Positions 41,624-50,872 of a stretch of 64,000 nucleotides of DNA are shown one piece after another. Origin of the DNA: Draconibacterium sediminis (GTDB taxonomy: Bacteria; Bacteroidota; Bacteroidia; Bacteroidales; Prolixibacteraceae); NCBI RefSeq assembly GCF_000949475.1, contig NZ_JRHC01000004.1, positions 372,001 to 436,000 of the forward strand, in the 5' to 3' direction. The first letter of the stretch is position 1, and every line of letters starts with the position of its first letter. The position numbers were made by a program, and so were the translations under genes. The notes beneath the pieces were generated by a model. That model was not told the origin of the DNA and did not search any database. It was given only the letters and a program-made list of their open reading frames with translations.

Positions 41624-42541
41624 TTATCGTTTAAGCCACCTTAGCAGCAAAGGTAAACGATTATATTTAAGTTGAAAGTAGGTTTCGGGTCTTGCTCCAA
41701 AACCTGCGTAAAAGCGTTCAACTCCCGGAATCATTGATCCTTCAAAATCCAGCAGCAGATTTTTTCCGGCATTGTCTTCAATAAAACGGTTGACCAGATA
41801 ATACATCGCTCCCGTGTTTTTCCCTTCTTCGTTTGAGGCTGCATTAAAATAGATCACACGGTCTTTCCAGCGGCAAAAATAAACGGCTGCACAAAGTTCA
41901 TTTCCCGGAGTGTATACGCCGTATATTTTTCCAAAGCCTTTGTATTCGCCAAAAGCGATAAGGCTTTTCAGTTTGGCGACAGCCGACTGATCAACTCCGG
42001 CAGGTAGATTTTTCGATTTAAATTCGAGGTAATCTTCAAACCGGATACCTTCAATTATTGAAAGATCCTGCTTTTGTGCTTTGGCAATATTTCGTTTTGT
42101 ATTGTTTGAGTAGCCGGAAATGATCGATTTAAAATCTTTTGTTAGCGAAAGCAGGTAATTTTTACGTTCGAAAAAAATATCACCGTCATTTTCTCCGGGA
42201 ATATTTACTGCATTTAGTTGCACATCGACGTATTTAAAACGATTTTTTATGGCTGTAATAAATGTTTCAAAAATCGCTTTCGATGGAGGAGGGAAGATTC
42301 CAAGCTGCTGCGAAAAAAGTGGTTGATAAAGGTATTTTATGCCCAGTTTGCTTCGAAAGGGCAGCGGCATTACATATTCGTAATCGCCATAAATCAGGGC
42401 ATCCCACTCAATGGCAGTTCTGTCGAGGTGCCAGTCGTAGGCATAAATTCTGCAATTTAACGCACCATCAATGCATTGATTCCATTTCTCGGAATCGATT
42501 TGTGCATGTTTTATATAGTGAATCTTTTTTACGCTGCTCAT
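41624..42541 (-). CDS. FemAB/BioF2-like acyltransferase
   Basis: A 305-residue member of the GNAT-related FemAB/BioF2-like superfamily: 'ALIYGDYEYVMPLPFRSKLG', 'KYLYQPLFSQQLGIFP', 'GYSNNTKRNIAKAQKQDLSI' (the 'N.r..i.kA.k' motif), 'GVYTPGNELCAAVYFCRW' and 'GAMYYLVNRFIEDNAGKNLL', ending with 'MIPGVERFYAGFGA'. Such enzymes add aminoacyl or acyl groups to peptidoglycan or surface sugars. Its last base abuts the deacetylase start. Confidence 0.82.
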   Translation of the reverse strand: MSSVKKIHYIKHAQIDSEKWNQCIDGALNCRIYAYDWHLDRTAIEWDALIYGDYEYVMPLPFRSKLGIKYLYQPLFSQQLGIFPPPSKAIFETFITAIKNRFKYVDVQLNAVNIPGENDGDIFFERKNYLLSLTKDFKSIISGYSNNTKRNIAKAQKQDLSIIEGIRFEDYLEFKSKNLPAGVDQSAVAKLKSLIAFGEYKGFGKIYGVYTPGNELCAAVYFCRWKDRVIYFNAASNEEGKNTGAMYYLVNRFIEDNAGKNLLLDFEGSMIPGVERFYAGFGARPETYFQLKYNRLPLLLRWLKR

Positions 42542-42554
42542 TTAAAAATGCCGG

Positions 42555-43877
42555 CTACTCATTCGCCCATTCAAATCCCAGTTTGTTCATCTGTTCAAAC
42601 ACTTCTCTGAAACCTTTCCATGTTCCCAAATCGTTTACGGTTTCGTTGTGCCAGACACTTACAAATGTACCACCAACATTTTTAACTTCCCGCATAATCC
42701 TTTTTATTTCTTCAAAAGCTTGTTCCGGCGACAACTGCAGGTAATAGCGCAACGTCCCGTCCATAATGTTGAACGGTATGATTTTCAGGTTCGTTACCGA
42801 TTCATGTTTCAGATCGTAAAAACAATAGGGCGTGCAGATACCACCCCTGAATCCCGGTTGGGCTGAATAACCCAGTGTGTAATCTTCTTCAATTCCGGCT
42901 TTTATTAATCGGGTGTATGTTTTCGGAAATTTTAGTTGTAAATAGTGCTGGCGACTTTTGGATATGCTTTTCCCAATAATTTCTTCCAGTCGCTGTTTTT
43001 CCAATTTTACTTTCTTTTTGCCTTTTTTCCTGCTACTTCCATACGATGGGTGAATACCAACGTCGTATTTTTCGGCTGTCTTTTTTATCAATTCCCGGTA
43101 TTCCTTGTTGGTGTGGGCAATGTTTTTGTCGTAGCGTCCGTAATCGCCCAGTAAAAAGAAAAATTTTACCTTATCCTCGTTTCCTGCAAAAACACTGTCG
43201 AGGTAATCGTAGGTGTCGTACGGATCGGATTCTTCACCGTCTAAAACCCGTTTACGTTTTAGGGTGTCTTGCCGGTTGCCTTTTATCAGCGACTTTGCCC
43301 TGGCCGCTGTTGTTCGCAAAAAGCCTTTGTTTTGGTAAGCGTAAGCATTGTCGACATCGATGGTGGAAATAAACTTAAATTTCGATTCGCTGTAGCTAAA
43401 CTCCGGGTATTTTTCTTTCAGCAGTTTGCCCAACAGTTTTGCCCAGATATTTACAACTGGCTTTTGCATTAGATTATATTTCGATAATATGCTGTTCTGG
43501 TATGGATAACGCCCCAGTTTGTCGCGGTTTTTATCGACGTATTCTTCGTGGCGGGTAACCAAATAAAACGACGCTGCAAAGGGATCGAAAGGCAAGTCGG
43601 AGTCTTTTGACGTTTCGCAGAAATATTTTTCACCCTCGTACCAAACCGAATTTATGGTAGGTTTTATAAGTGCATTCTGAAAAATAAGTTTATGTGGTTT
43701 AATGTAAAATTCGTTGCCAAATTTTTCGCACGAATAGTTGATCTTTGGGATTTCCGACTTTCGAAATTCCGCAGAATTCTGAGTAAACGCAATTTCCGTT
43801 TGCAAAATGTTCGCGAAAATCAGTTTTGCAATGTACTCAATCCGTGGGTTAACTTCGTCGGAATAAAAAAGTATCAT
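42555..43877 (-). CDS. Polysaccharide deacetylase-like protein (DUF7033 type)
   Basis: A 440-residue protein. The N-terminal part (about 1-150; 'SVWYEGEKYF', 'LPFDPFAASFYLVTRHEEYV') is the DUF7033-like region seen before a divergent NodB-like domain, which starts at 'FKFISTIDVDNAYAYQNKG', goes through 'KYDVGIHPSYGSSRK' and ends with 'GGTFVSVWHNETVNDLG'. The Asp/His metal ligands seem partly kept (D-V-D, H-P-S). It opens the glycan-modifying part of the block and is 11 bp after radC. Substrate unknown. Confidence 0.78.
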   Translation of the reverse strand: MILFYSDEVNPRIEYIAKLIFANILQTEIAFTQNSAEFRKSEIPKINYSCEKFGNEFYIKPHKLIFQNALIKPTINSVWYEGEKYFCETSKDSDLPFDPFAASFYLVTRHEEYVDKNRDKLGRYPYQNSILSKYNLMQKPVVNIWAKLLGKLLKEKYPEFSYSESKFKFISTIDVDNAYAYQNKGFLRTTAARAKSLIKGNRQDTLKRKRVLDGEESDPYDTYDYLDSVFAGNEDKVKFFFLLGDYGRYDKNIAHTNKEYRELIKKTAEKYDVGIHPSYGSSRKKGKKKVKLEKQRLEEIIGKSISKSRQHYLQLKFPKTYTRLIKAGIEEDYTLGYSAQPGFRGGICTPYCFYDLKHESVTNLKIIPFNIMDGTLRYYLQLSPEQAFEEIKRIMREVKNVGGTFVSVWHNETVNDLGTWKGFREVFEQMNKLGFEWANE

Positions 43878-43888
43878 TTTCGTTCGGT

Positions 43889-44590
43889 TTATTCGTTTAA
43901 CATTCCCTCGTCGGCTAAACTCAGGTAATTGTTCTGGCCAATAATAATATGGTCGAGCACCGTTATATCCATAATTTCAGCCGCACTTTTAATTTTACGG
44001 GTAATATTCAGATCGGCATTTGATGCCTGCATGGTTCCTGAAGGATGGTTGTGACAAAGAATAATGGCACAGGCCATTTTTTCCAGCGCATTTTTTAATA
44101 TCAGTCGCACATCGATTACGGTGCCTGAAATTCCTCCCTGGCTTACAATAAACGAGTCGATTATCCGGTTGCCGCGGTTAAGAAGCAAAATCCAAAACTC
44201 TTCGTGATTCAGATCGCCAAGCATGGGCTGGAAATATTCAGCTGCATCTTTACTTCCGGTAATTTGCTTTTTATTGAATACATCAGCTTCTTTCCGGCGT
44301 TTGCCCAGCTCTAGTGCAGCAGCAATGGTAACGGCTTTTGCTTCGCCAATTCCCTGAAATTTGGTGAGGTAATCGATGCCTTTACGGCCCAGTTCGTTTA
44401 AATTATTGTCGGCTGATGCTAAAATGCGCCTGGAGAGTTCTACGGCTGTTTCTTCAATATTGCCCGAGCCAATCAATATGGCAATAAGTTCGGCATCGGT
44501 TAGCGATCGTGGTCCTTTGTTTAGTAACTTCTCGCGCGGACGATCTTCAACAGCCCAGTCTTTTATATTTAGTTTTTTGTATTCTCCCAT
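43889..44590 (-). CDS. radC: RadC-family JAB-domain protein
   Basis: A 233-residue protein: N-terminal helix-hairpin-helix region with 'RPREKLLNKGPRSLTDAELI' and 'AILIGSG', then a JAB/MPN metallo-fold with 'IILCHNHPSGTMQASNADL' carrying H-x-H and the later Asp of the JAMM motif, ending 'VLDHIIIGQNNYLSLADEG'. RadC proteins bear a DNA-repair name, but the role is not settled. It is first in the block of six minus-strand genes that ends with upp. It is complete and has all ligands. Confidence 0.93.
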   Translation of the reverse strand: MGEYKKLNIKDWAVEDRPREKLLNKGPRSLTDAELIAILIGSGNIEETAVELSRRILASADNNLNELGRKGIDYLTKFQGIGEAKAVTIAAALELGKRRKEADVFNKKQITGSKDAAEYFQPMLGDLNHEEFWILLLNRGNRIIDSFIVSQGGISGTVIDVRLILKNALEKMACAIILCHNHPSGTMQASNADLNITRKIKSAAEIMDITVLDHIIIGQNNYLSLADEGMLNE

Positions 44591-44679
44591 TTGTCCCGGA
44601 GTTCTATCCTAAAATTAATTATAATTAGTTATTTCGGAAATACTAAATTATAGTTACAGAACATACGGGATTATGAAAC

Positions 44680-44712
44680 ACAAAAAAAACCTCCCCGAAA
44701 CTCGGAGAGGTT
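44680..44712 (-). terminator. Terminator of rpsT
   Basis: On the minus strand AACCTCTCCGA (44712-44702) pairs with TCGGGGAGGTT (44698-44688) with one mismatch, then TTTTTT. Confidence 0.85.
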
Positions 44713-44738
44713 TTCTATATAATGTGGTTTTTCTCTTC

Positions 44739-44990
44739 TTACAATGAATTAACCTGTGTAGTTAATTTCGATTTTAAGTTTGCAGCTTTGTTTTTATGAA
44801 TGATATTGCGTTTCGCTAATTTATCAATCATAGCAACAACTGAAGGATACATTTTCTCTGCTTCAGCTTTATCAGTAGCATTACGCAAAGCTTTAATCGC
44901 ATTACGTGTAGTTTTTGCGTAGTACTTGTTGTGTACTCTCTTTTTTTCGTCTTGACGAATTCTTTTTAATGCTGACTTATGATGTGCCAT
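44739..44990 (-). CDS. rpsT: 30S ribosomal protein S20
   Basis: An 83-residue basic helical protein, [20 protein letters not shown] to TTQVNSL, with the expected '[11 protein letters not shown]' end. S20 binds 16S rRNA early in 30S assembly. It lies 30 bp downstream of tRNA-Glu on the same strand and shares its promoter by position; a terminator follows. Confidence 0.96.
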   Translation of the reverse strand: MAHHKSALKRIRQDEKKRVHNKYYAKTTRNAIKALRNATDKAEAEKMYPSVVAMIDKLAKRNIIHKNKAANLKSKLTTQVNSL

Positions 44991-45020
44991 TTTCTTTCTT
45001 TCTCTCTTTTTAAAAATTAG

Positions 45021-45092
45021 TAGCCCGTAGGGGATTCGAACCCCTGCTACCAGGATGAAAACCTGGCGTCCTAACCCCTAGACGAACGGGCC
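45021..45092 (-). tRNA. tRNA-Glu (anticodon TTC)
   Basis: The minus strand reads ggcccgttcgtctagg..., with acceptor stem GGCCCGT/ACGGGCT (a G-T pair at 1:72), anticodon stem CCAGG/CCTGG with loop TTTTCAT (anticodon TTC), T-arm AGGGGTTCGAATCCCCT-like and discriminator A. CCA is not encoded. Confidence 0.97.
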
Positions 45093-45123
45093 TTCCTATT
45101 TAACTCCCTTAATTTTGGGACTG

Positions 45124-45154
45124 CAAAAATACATCATTTTTGTAATCGACCAAA
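45124..45154 (-). promoter_or_regulatory. Promoter of the tRNA-Glu/rpsT unit
   Basis: On the minus strand TTTG (45154-45151), exactly 19 bp, TATTTTTG (45131-45124). Transcription should start about 25 bases before the tRNA 5' end. Confidence 0.8.
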
Positions 45155-45292
45155 TTTATTCAGGATTTTTTTCTCAGCTAAAATCGGTTTGCTTTTCGTT
45201 TAAAGCGCCGTTTTTATTTTAGCGCTGCAAAGGAAAGAAACATTTTTTAATCTGCAAACAAAAAAATAAAAAAAAATGTAAAAATGTTTTTC

Positions 45293-46015
45293 CTAACGTA
45301 ATTCGAAGTTCTGACCGAGGTAAACACGGCGCACATCCTCATCGGCAGCCAACTCATCAGCTGTTCCTGCTTTTAGGATATTTCCTTCAAACAAGAGATA
45401 AGAGCGGTCTGTAATACGCAGTGTTTCGTGTACATTGTGGTCGGTAATCAACACGCCAATATTTTTCTCTTTCAGCTGCATTACAATTTGCTGAATGTCT
45501 TCCACCGCAATCGGGTCAACCCCGGCAAAAGGCTCATCAAGTAAAATGAATTTCGGGTCGATGGCCAGTGCACGTGCAATTTCTGTACGGCGTCGCTCAC
45601 CCCCCGAAAGCTGAATACCTTTACTTTTCCGGATATGCTGCAAACTGAACTCATCAAGCAATGTTTCCAGTTTTTCTTTCTGATACTCTTTCGAATAATC
45701 AGTCATTTCCAACACTGCCCTGATGTTGTCCTCAATACTCAACTTACGGAATACTGAAGCTTCCTGGGCCAGGTAGCCAATACCTCGCTGTGCTCTTTTG
45801 TACACTGGAAGTTTTGTGATCTCCTTTTCGTCGAGAAAGATCTTTCCCGAAAAGGGCTGAATCAATCCAACAATCATATAAAATGATGTGGTTTTACCGG
45901 CGCCGTTCGGTCCCAGCAGTCCTACAATTTCACCTTGCTCAACCTGAAAACTAACTCCTTTTACTACGGTTCTTTTTCGGTATTTTTTAACGATATTTTC
46001 TGCTCGAAGAATCAT
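45293..46015 (-). CDS. lptB: LPS export ABC transporter ATPase LptB
   Basis: A 240-residue ATPase that powers LPS transport from the inner membrane with LptF/G/C. Walker A '[20 protein letters not shown]', Q-loop '[18 protein letters not shown]' (the 'YLpQEaSiFRkLtv.dN' string diagnostic for LptB), signature '[15 protein letters not shown]', Walker B '[16 protein letters not shown]' and '[11 protein letters not shown]'. Its partners are not in the window. It is 32 bp downstream of tatC. Confidence 0.95.
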   Translation of the reverse strand: MILRAENIVKKYRKRTVVKGVSFQVEQGEIVGLLGPNGAGKTTSFYMIVGLIQPFSGKIFLDEKEITKLPVYKRAQRGIGYLAQEASVFRKLSIEDNIRAVLEMTDYSKEYQKEKLETLLDEFSLQHIRKSKGIQLSGGERRRTEIARALAIDPKFILLDEPFAGVDPIAVEDIQQIVMQLKEKNIGVLITDHNVHETLRITDRSYLLFEGNILKAGTADELAADEDVRRVYLGQNFELR

Positions 46016-46047
46016 AATGGTTCAAATAACGTCAATTTTTGACGGAA

Positions 46048-46896
46048 TTACATGGCTTCCATTGCTTTTTCACGATTTTTAACTACGCGGCGCGAAATGA
46101 CAATACCTATTTCGTAAAGGAAAACCAGTGGGAAACAAACCATAATCTGGCTAAAAATATCCGGCGGCGTAATAATCGCCGACAGTAATAACATTACCAC
46201 ATATGAATGGCGTCGGTATGTTTTCATAAATTCAGGAGTAAGAAGTCCAACTTTACTTAAAAAGTAAGAGAAAATCGGAAGAAGGAAAACCACTCCTGCA
46301 GCAAGCGATATAGATGTAACCGATCCGATATACGACCGGAGATTAATCGTGTTTTCAACCTCGCTACTTACCTGGTAGGTACCTAAAAAGTGAATCGATA
46401 AGGGCACAATTAAATAGTAGCCAAACAATACACCCAGTAAAAATAATACGGAAGTAAAGAATACTGCACCTCCTGCATGTTTTCGTTCGTTTTCGTATAG
46501 TGCGGGTTTAATAAAACGCCAGAATTCGTAAAAAACAACAGGAGAAGCTATGATCAATCCGGCAATTATCGATACCATAATATGCGTAGAAAACTGCCCT
46601 GCAATTTTTATACTCTGCATTTTTAATGGTACCTGGTTAATTTTTAATGCCTCCGATCCAACCATGTCGCCCAGTTTGGCAAACATCCGGTTGGTCCAAA
46701 AGTCGGGCATTCTCGGACTAAGGATAACCACATCGAAAATAAACGATTTCATAACAAATGCTACGATGGCAAAAATAACAATGGCCGCTGACGACCGGAT
46801 AATGTGCCAACGAAGTATCTCCAGGTGTTCAAGAAAGGACATTTCTCCTTTTGAACCTTCTTCGCCTTGTTTTTTGGTAGTACGCTCTTCGCTCAT
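46048..46896 (-). CDS. tatC: Twin-arginine translocase subunit TatC
   Basis: A 282-residue membrane protein with six helices, the receptor of the Tat pathway. Conserved points: 'MSFLEHLEILRWHIIRS' (the F-x-HL-E-L-R motif), 'ASPVVFYEFWRFIKPALYENE' with the key Glu, 'FFTSVLFLLGVLFGYYLIVP' and 'SAIITPPDIFSQIMVCFPLVF'. It has about 30 extra residues at the N-terminus rich in Glu and Lys. It is upstream of lptB; tatA is at 33261. Confidence 0.95.
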   Translation of the reverse strand: MSEERTTKKQGEEGSKGEMSFLEHLEILRWHIIRSSAAIVIFAIVAFVMKSFIFDVVILSPRMPDFWTNRMFAKLGDMVGSEALKINQVPLKMQSIKIAGQFSTHIMVSIIAGLIIASPVVFYEFWRFIKPALYENERKHAGGAVFFTSVLFLLGVLFGYYLIVPLSIHFLGTYQVSSEVENTINLRSYIGSVTSISLAAGVVFLLPIFSYFLSKVGLLTPEFMKTYRRHSYVVMLLLSAIITPPDIFSQIMVCFPLVFLYEIGIVISRRVVKNREKAMEAM

Positions 46897-47122
46897 GAAT
46901 TCTGGTTTTCAAAAAAAAACTTCACAAATGTACACGAATTTTTCGCATTTAAAATCTCAAATATTACTTATATATTGCACGGCTCAAACTTTTCACATAA
47001 TGTTAGTCTTTATCAAATACATCTTATTTTAAAATATAAAATTTATTAAATTGTATTGCCATTTTGCTTACTTTTAATAATTTAGAATTTACTTATGCTA
47101 GAGATATTGGGAGATTGGACAT

Positions 47123-49309
47123 ATGAGTAAAAAAGTTGTATTAGCAGAAGAGTTGCAGCGTTTTTTTGGCTTCGATCGTTTTAAAGGGCAACAGGAAGAA
47201 GCGATTAAAAGTGTGATGGACGGGAAAGACACCTTTGTGTTGATGCCTACAGGTGGAGGAAAGTCGTTGATTTATCAGTTGCCGGCCTTAATTCTCGAGG
47301 GCACTGCCATCGTGATTTCCCCTTTAATTGCCCTAATGAAAAATCAGGTAGATGCAATTCGTGGTACACATGCCGAAGACAGTGTTGCGCATTTTCTGAA
47401 TTCGTCGCTTTCAAAAGCAGCCATTACCCAGGTAAAAGAAGATGTGCTGGCCGGGAAAACAAAACTGCTTTATGTTGCTCCTGAGTCGTTGACAAAAGAA
47501 GAAAATATTGAATTCCTTAAGCAAATAAAGATATCGTTTTACGCCATTGATGAGGCGCATTGTATTTCGGAGTGGGGACACGATTTCAGACCGGAGTACA
47601 GACGGATAAAACCGATTGTTGAAGAAATAGGGAAGTCGCCAATTGTTGCACTTACAGCCACGGCAACTGCAAAGGTTCAGCACGATATTCAAAAGAACCT
47701 CGGTATTTTGGATGCAAAGGTTTTTAAGGCATCGTTTAATCGCGAGAATCTTTATTACGAAGTGCGTCCAAAGGTGAAAACCGAAACGCAGATTATAAAA
47801 TTCATAAAACAAAACGAAGGCAAATCGGGCATTATCTATTGTTTGAGCCGGAAAAAAGTTGAAGAGCTGGCCGAAACCTTAGTGGTGAACGGAGTTAAAG
47901 CACTTGCCTATCATGCCGGTATGGATGCCACTACCCGCTCAGGAAATCAGGATAAATTTCTGATGGAAGAGGTGGATGTGATTGTGGCTACCATTGCTTT
48001 TGGTATGGGTATCGATAAACCTGATGTGCGTTTTGTAATACATTACGATATTCCCAAAAGTCTGGAAGGTTATTACCAGGAAACCGGACGTGCCGGTCGT
48101 GATGGTGGCGAAGGACAATGCATAACTTTTTACAGTTATAAAGACATTCAGAAACTGGAGAAGTTTATGCACGGGAAACCGGTTGCCGAGCAGGAGATCG
48201 GTAAACAACTTTTGTTGGATACCGTTTCGTATGCCGAGTCGGCCATTTGCCGCCGCATAATATTGTTGCATTATTTTGGCGAGCACTACAGAACGGATAA
48301 TTGTGGAAACTGCGATAATTGTCTGAACCCGAAGGAGCAGATTGAGGCGAAAGACGAAATTGTTACCGCCCTGAAAGCCATTCTGGAAGTAAACGAAAAA
48401 TACAAAGGCGACCATATTGCCAATATCCTGATTGGCAACAGTACTGCTGCCATAAAATCGTTTAAACATTACACGCTAAAATCGTTTGGTACAGGTAAAG
48501 AACATGACGAACGTTTTTGGAATGCTGTGTTCCGCCAGTCGATGGTAGCCGGAATCATCAACAAAGACATTGAAAATTACGGTTTGCTAAAGGTTACCGA
48601 AAAAGGGCATGAGTTCCTTGAGAAGCCGCATAGCTTTATGTTGGTGAAAAACCACGAATACGAAGAAGAGGATGATTCAAACAGTGCGGGAGGTGCTCCT
48701 TCGGGAGGAGCAAGTGGCGATCCGCAATTGTTTGCTATGCTGAAAGACCTTCGGAAAAAGATAGCCAAAAAGCACAATTTGCCGCCTTTTGTGATTTTCC
48801 AGGATCCGTCGTTGGCCGACATGTCTATTCAATACCCGGTAACTACCGAGGAGTTGCAAAATATTCAGGGAGTTGGACAGGGGAAAGCCCGCCGGTATGG
48901 AAAAGAGTTTGTGGCGCTCATAAAATCGTATGTGGAAGAAAATGAGATTGAACGCCCGGAAGATTTGGTGGTACGTACCGTAGCCAACAAATCGAAAATG
49001 AAGGTGTTTATCATTCAGAGTATCGACCGCAAATTGTCGTTTGAAGATATTGCCGACTCAAAAGGAATTGAGGTGAGCGATGTGATTGGCGAAGTGGAGG
49101 CGATTGTGAATTCGGGAACCAAATTAAATATCGATTACTACATTGATGATGTGATTGACGAAGATCATCAGGAGGATATTTTTGAATATTTCCGCGAGGC
49201 CCAAACCGACTCCATCGAGGATGCGCTGGAGGAATTAGGCGAAGAAGAATACTCGGAAGATGACATTCGTTTAATGCGCGTGAAGTTCTTCTCCGACATG
49301 GGTAACTAA
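47123..49309 (+). CDS. recQ: ATP-dependent DNA helicase RecQ
   Basis: A 728-residue 3'-5' helicase. Walker A 'MPTGGGKSLIYQLPALI' (about 41-57), DEAH box 'AIDEAHCISEWGHDFRPEY', motif VI 'QETGRAGRDG', RecQ zinc-binding region 'RRIILLHYFGE...CGNCDNCLNP' with four Cys, winged-helix RQC domain, and an HRDC domain (about 535-610; 'AMLKDLRKKIAKKHNLPPFV'). The C-terminal 100 residues form an extra acidic helical domain ('YIDDVIDEDHQEDIFEYF'). Upstream 226-bp gap holds no clear -7 element. Confidence 0.96.
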   Translation: MSKKVVLAEELQRFFGFDRFKGQQEEAIKSVMDGKDTFVLMPTGGGKSLIYQLPALILEGTAIVISPLIALMKNQVDAIRGTHAEDSVAHFLNSSLSKAAITQVKEDVLAGKTKLLYVAPESLTKEENIEFLKQIKISFYAIDEAHCISEWGHDFRPEYRRIKPIVEEIGKSPIVALTATATAKVQHDIQKNLGILDAKVFKASFNRENLYYEVRPKVKTETQIIKFIKQNEGKSGIIYCLSRKKVEELAETLVVNGVKALAYHAGMDATTRSGNQDKFLMEEVDVIVATIAFGMGIDKPDVRFVIHYDIPKSLEGYYQETGRAGRDGGEGQCITFYSYKDIQKLEKFMHGKPVAEQEIGKQLLLDTVSYAESAICRRIILLHYFGEHYRTDNCGNCDNCLNPKEQIEAKDEIVTALKAILEVNEKYKGDHIANILIGNSTAAIKSFKHYTLKSFGTGKEHDERFWNAVFRQSMVAGIINKDIENYGLLKVTEKGHEFLEKPHSFMLVKNHEYEEEDDSNSAGGAPSGGASGDPQLFAMLKDLRKKIAKKHNLPPFVIFQDPSLADMSIQYPVTTEELQNIQGVGQGKARRYGKEFVALIKSYVEENEIERPEDLVVRTVANKSKMKVFIIQSIDRKLSFEDIADSKGIEVSDVIGEVEAIVNSGTKLNIDYYIDDVIDEDHQEDIFEYFREAQTDSIEDALEELGEEEYSEDDIRLMRVKFFSDMGN

Positions 49310-49350
49310 TCCTTATCGTTGATTTTCAACTTTTTTGTTGCAGAAATTGT

Positions 49351-49358
49351 TATTTTTG
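49351..49358 (+). promoter_or_regulatory. -7 element of ahcY promoter
   Basis: TATTTTTG fits TAnnTTTG and is 37 bp before the ATG. Several T-rich words upstream (TTTC 49324-49327, TTTG 49334-49337) could serve as -33, none at the best spacing. Confidence 0.5.
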
Positions 49359-49395
49359 CACCCCTTTTTATTTGAAAAAATTAAAGTAATAAGAT

Positions 49396-50814
49396 ATGAC
49401 TGTGTCAGTTCAGGAAAAACTAGATTACAAAGTGGCCGATATTTCATTGGCAGAATTCGGAAGAAAAGAAATTGAGATCGCGGAGAAGGAAATGCCGGGA
49501 TTAATGGCCATCAGAGAAAAATTTGGCCCGCGCAAACCGCTTAACGGCGTGCGTGTAATGGGTAGCTTGCACATGACCGTGCAAACTGCTGTTTTAATTG
49601 AAACTTTGGTTGCCCTTGGAGCCGATGTTCGTTGGGCAAGCTGTAACATATTTTCAACTCAGGATCACGCGGCGGCAGCTATTGCAAAAGCCGGAGTGCC
49701 TGTATTTGCCTGGAAAGGTGAAACACTGGAAGAGTACTGGTGGTGCACCCGCGAGGCAATGAGTTTTCCCGATGGAAAAGGCCCGCAATTGATTGTTGAC
49801 GATGGTGGCGATGCTACCTTGTTGATTCACAAAGGTTATGCTGCCGAAAAAGATGCCAGTGTTTTGGATGTTGACGCGTCAAGCGAGGAAGAAGAGGTAA
49901 TTCTCGAGTTGCTGAAAACTACATTAAAAGAAGATAACCAAAAATGGCACCGCACGGTAGCCGAATGGAAAGGTGTTTCGGAAGAAACAACTACCGGAGT
50001 GCATCGTTTGTATCAGATGGCCGATAAAGGAGAGTTGTTGGTACCGGCTATTAATGTTAACGATTCGGTAACAAAATCAAAATTCGATAACCTTTACGGA
50101 TGTCGCGAATCGCTGGCCGATGGTATTAAACGTGCTACCGATGTAATGATTGCCGGAAAAGTGGTTGTAGTTGCCGGTTATGGAGATGTTGGTAAAGGGT
50201 GTGCACACTCAATGCGCAGTTATGGTGCCCGCGTAATTGTTACCGAGATTGATCCGATTTGTGCGCTGCAGGCTGCCATGGAAGGTTTCGAGGTAAAAAC
50301 AATGGAAGATGCATTGCCCGAAGGAAACATTTATGTTACCACCACCGGAAACTGCGATGTAATTACTGCCGAGCACATGGCAAAAATGAAAGATCAGTCG
50401 ATCGTTTGTAATATTGGCCACTTCGACAATGAAATTCAGGTAGCACGGATGGAAAAATGGCCGGGCATCGAGAAAGTAAACATCAAACCGCAGGTTGATA
50501 AATATACTTACGAAGATGGCCACTGTATTTACCTGTTGGCCGAAGGTCGTTTGGTAAACCTGGGGTGTGCAACCGGGCACCCGTCGTTTGTAATGAGTAA
50601 CTCGTTTACCAACCAGTCGCTTGCACAAATTGATTTGTGGGAGAATGATTATGAAGTGGGTGTTTACACATTATCGAAAAAGCTGGATGAGGAAGTTGCC
50701 CGTTTGCATTTAGCGCAAATTGGTGTTAAACTGACTGAGCTTACCGAAAAGCAAGCCGCTTATTTGGGCGTTTCAAAAGAAGGTCCGTTTAAGCCCGAGC
50801 ACTACAGATATTAA
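49396..50814 (+). CDS. ahcY: Adenosylhomocysteinase
   Basis: A 472-residue NAD-dependent enzyme that splits S-adenosylhomocysteine to homocysteine and adenosine, removing the inhibitor left by SAM methylations. N-terminal domain: '[20 protein letters not shown]' and '[17 protein letters not shown]'; NAD domain: '[19 protein letters not shown]' (GxGxxG), '[17 protein letters not shown]'; C-terminus ends in 'PFKPEHYRY', the strictly conserved Lys-x-x-x-Tyr tail. The insert of about 40 residues (about 145-190) is typical for the bacterial long form. Confidence 0.97.
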   Translation: MTVSVQEKLDYKVADISLAEFGRKEIEIAEKEMPGLMAIREKFGPRKPLNGVRVMGSLHMTVQTAVLIETLVALGADVRWASCNIFSTQDHAAAAIAKAGVPVFAWKGETLEEYWWCTREAMSFPDGKGPQLIVDDGGDATLLIHKGYAAEKDASVLDVDASSEEEEVILELLKTTLKEDNQKWHRTVAEWKGVSEETTTGVHRLYQMADKGELLVPAINVNDSVTKSKFDNLYGCRESLADGIKRATDVMIAGKVVVVAGYGDVGKGCAHSMRSYGARVIVTEIDPICALQAAMEGFEVKTMEDALPEGNIYVTTTGNCDVITAEHMAKMKDQSIVCNIGHFDNEIQVARMEKWPGIEKVNIKPQVDKYTYEDGHCIYLLAEGRLVNLGCATGHPSFVMSNSFTNQSLAQIDLWENDYEVGVYTLSKKLDEEVARLHLAQIGVKLTELTEKQAAYLGVSKEGPFKPEHYRY

Positions 50815-50835
50815 GAAGAAATTTTTATACGATAG

Positions 50836-50872
50836 AAAATGGGTTTCACTTAGTGGAGCCCATTTTTAGTTG
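50836..50872. terminator. Bidirectional terminator between ahcY and the Rieske-like gene
   Basis: AAAATGGGTTTCAC (50836-50849) pairs with GTGGAGCCCATTTT (50853-50866), loop TTA, two G-T pairs, T run beyond. The TAA of the convergent gene (50866-50868) lies in its tail. Confidence 0.85.

Noticed and set aside
49310-49395. SAH riboswitch upstream of ahcY
   Set aside because: The 86-bp gap is T-rich with no stable paired core; only a promoter word is visible.
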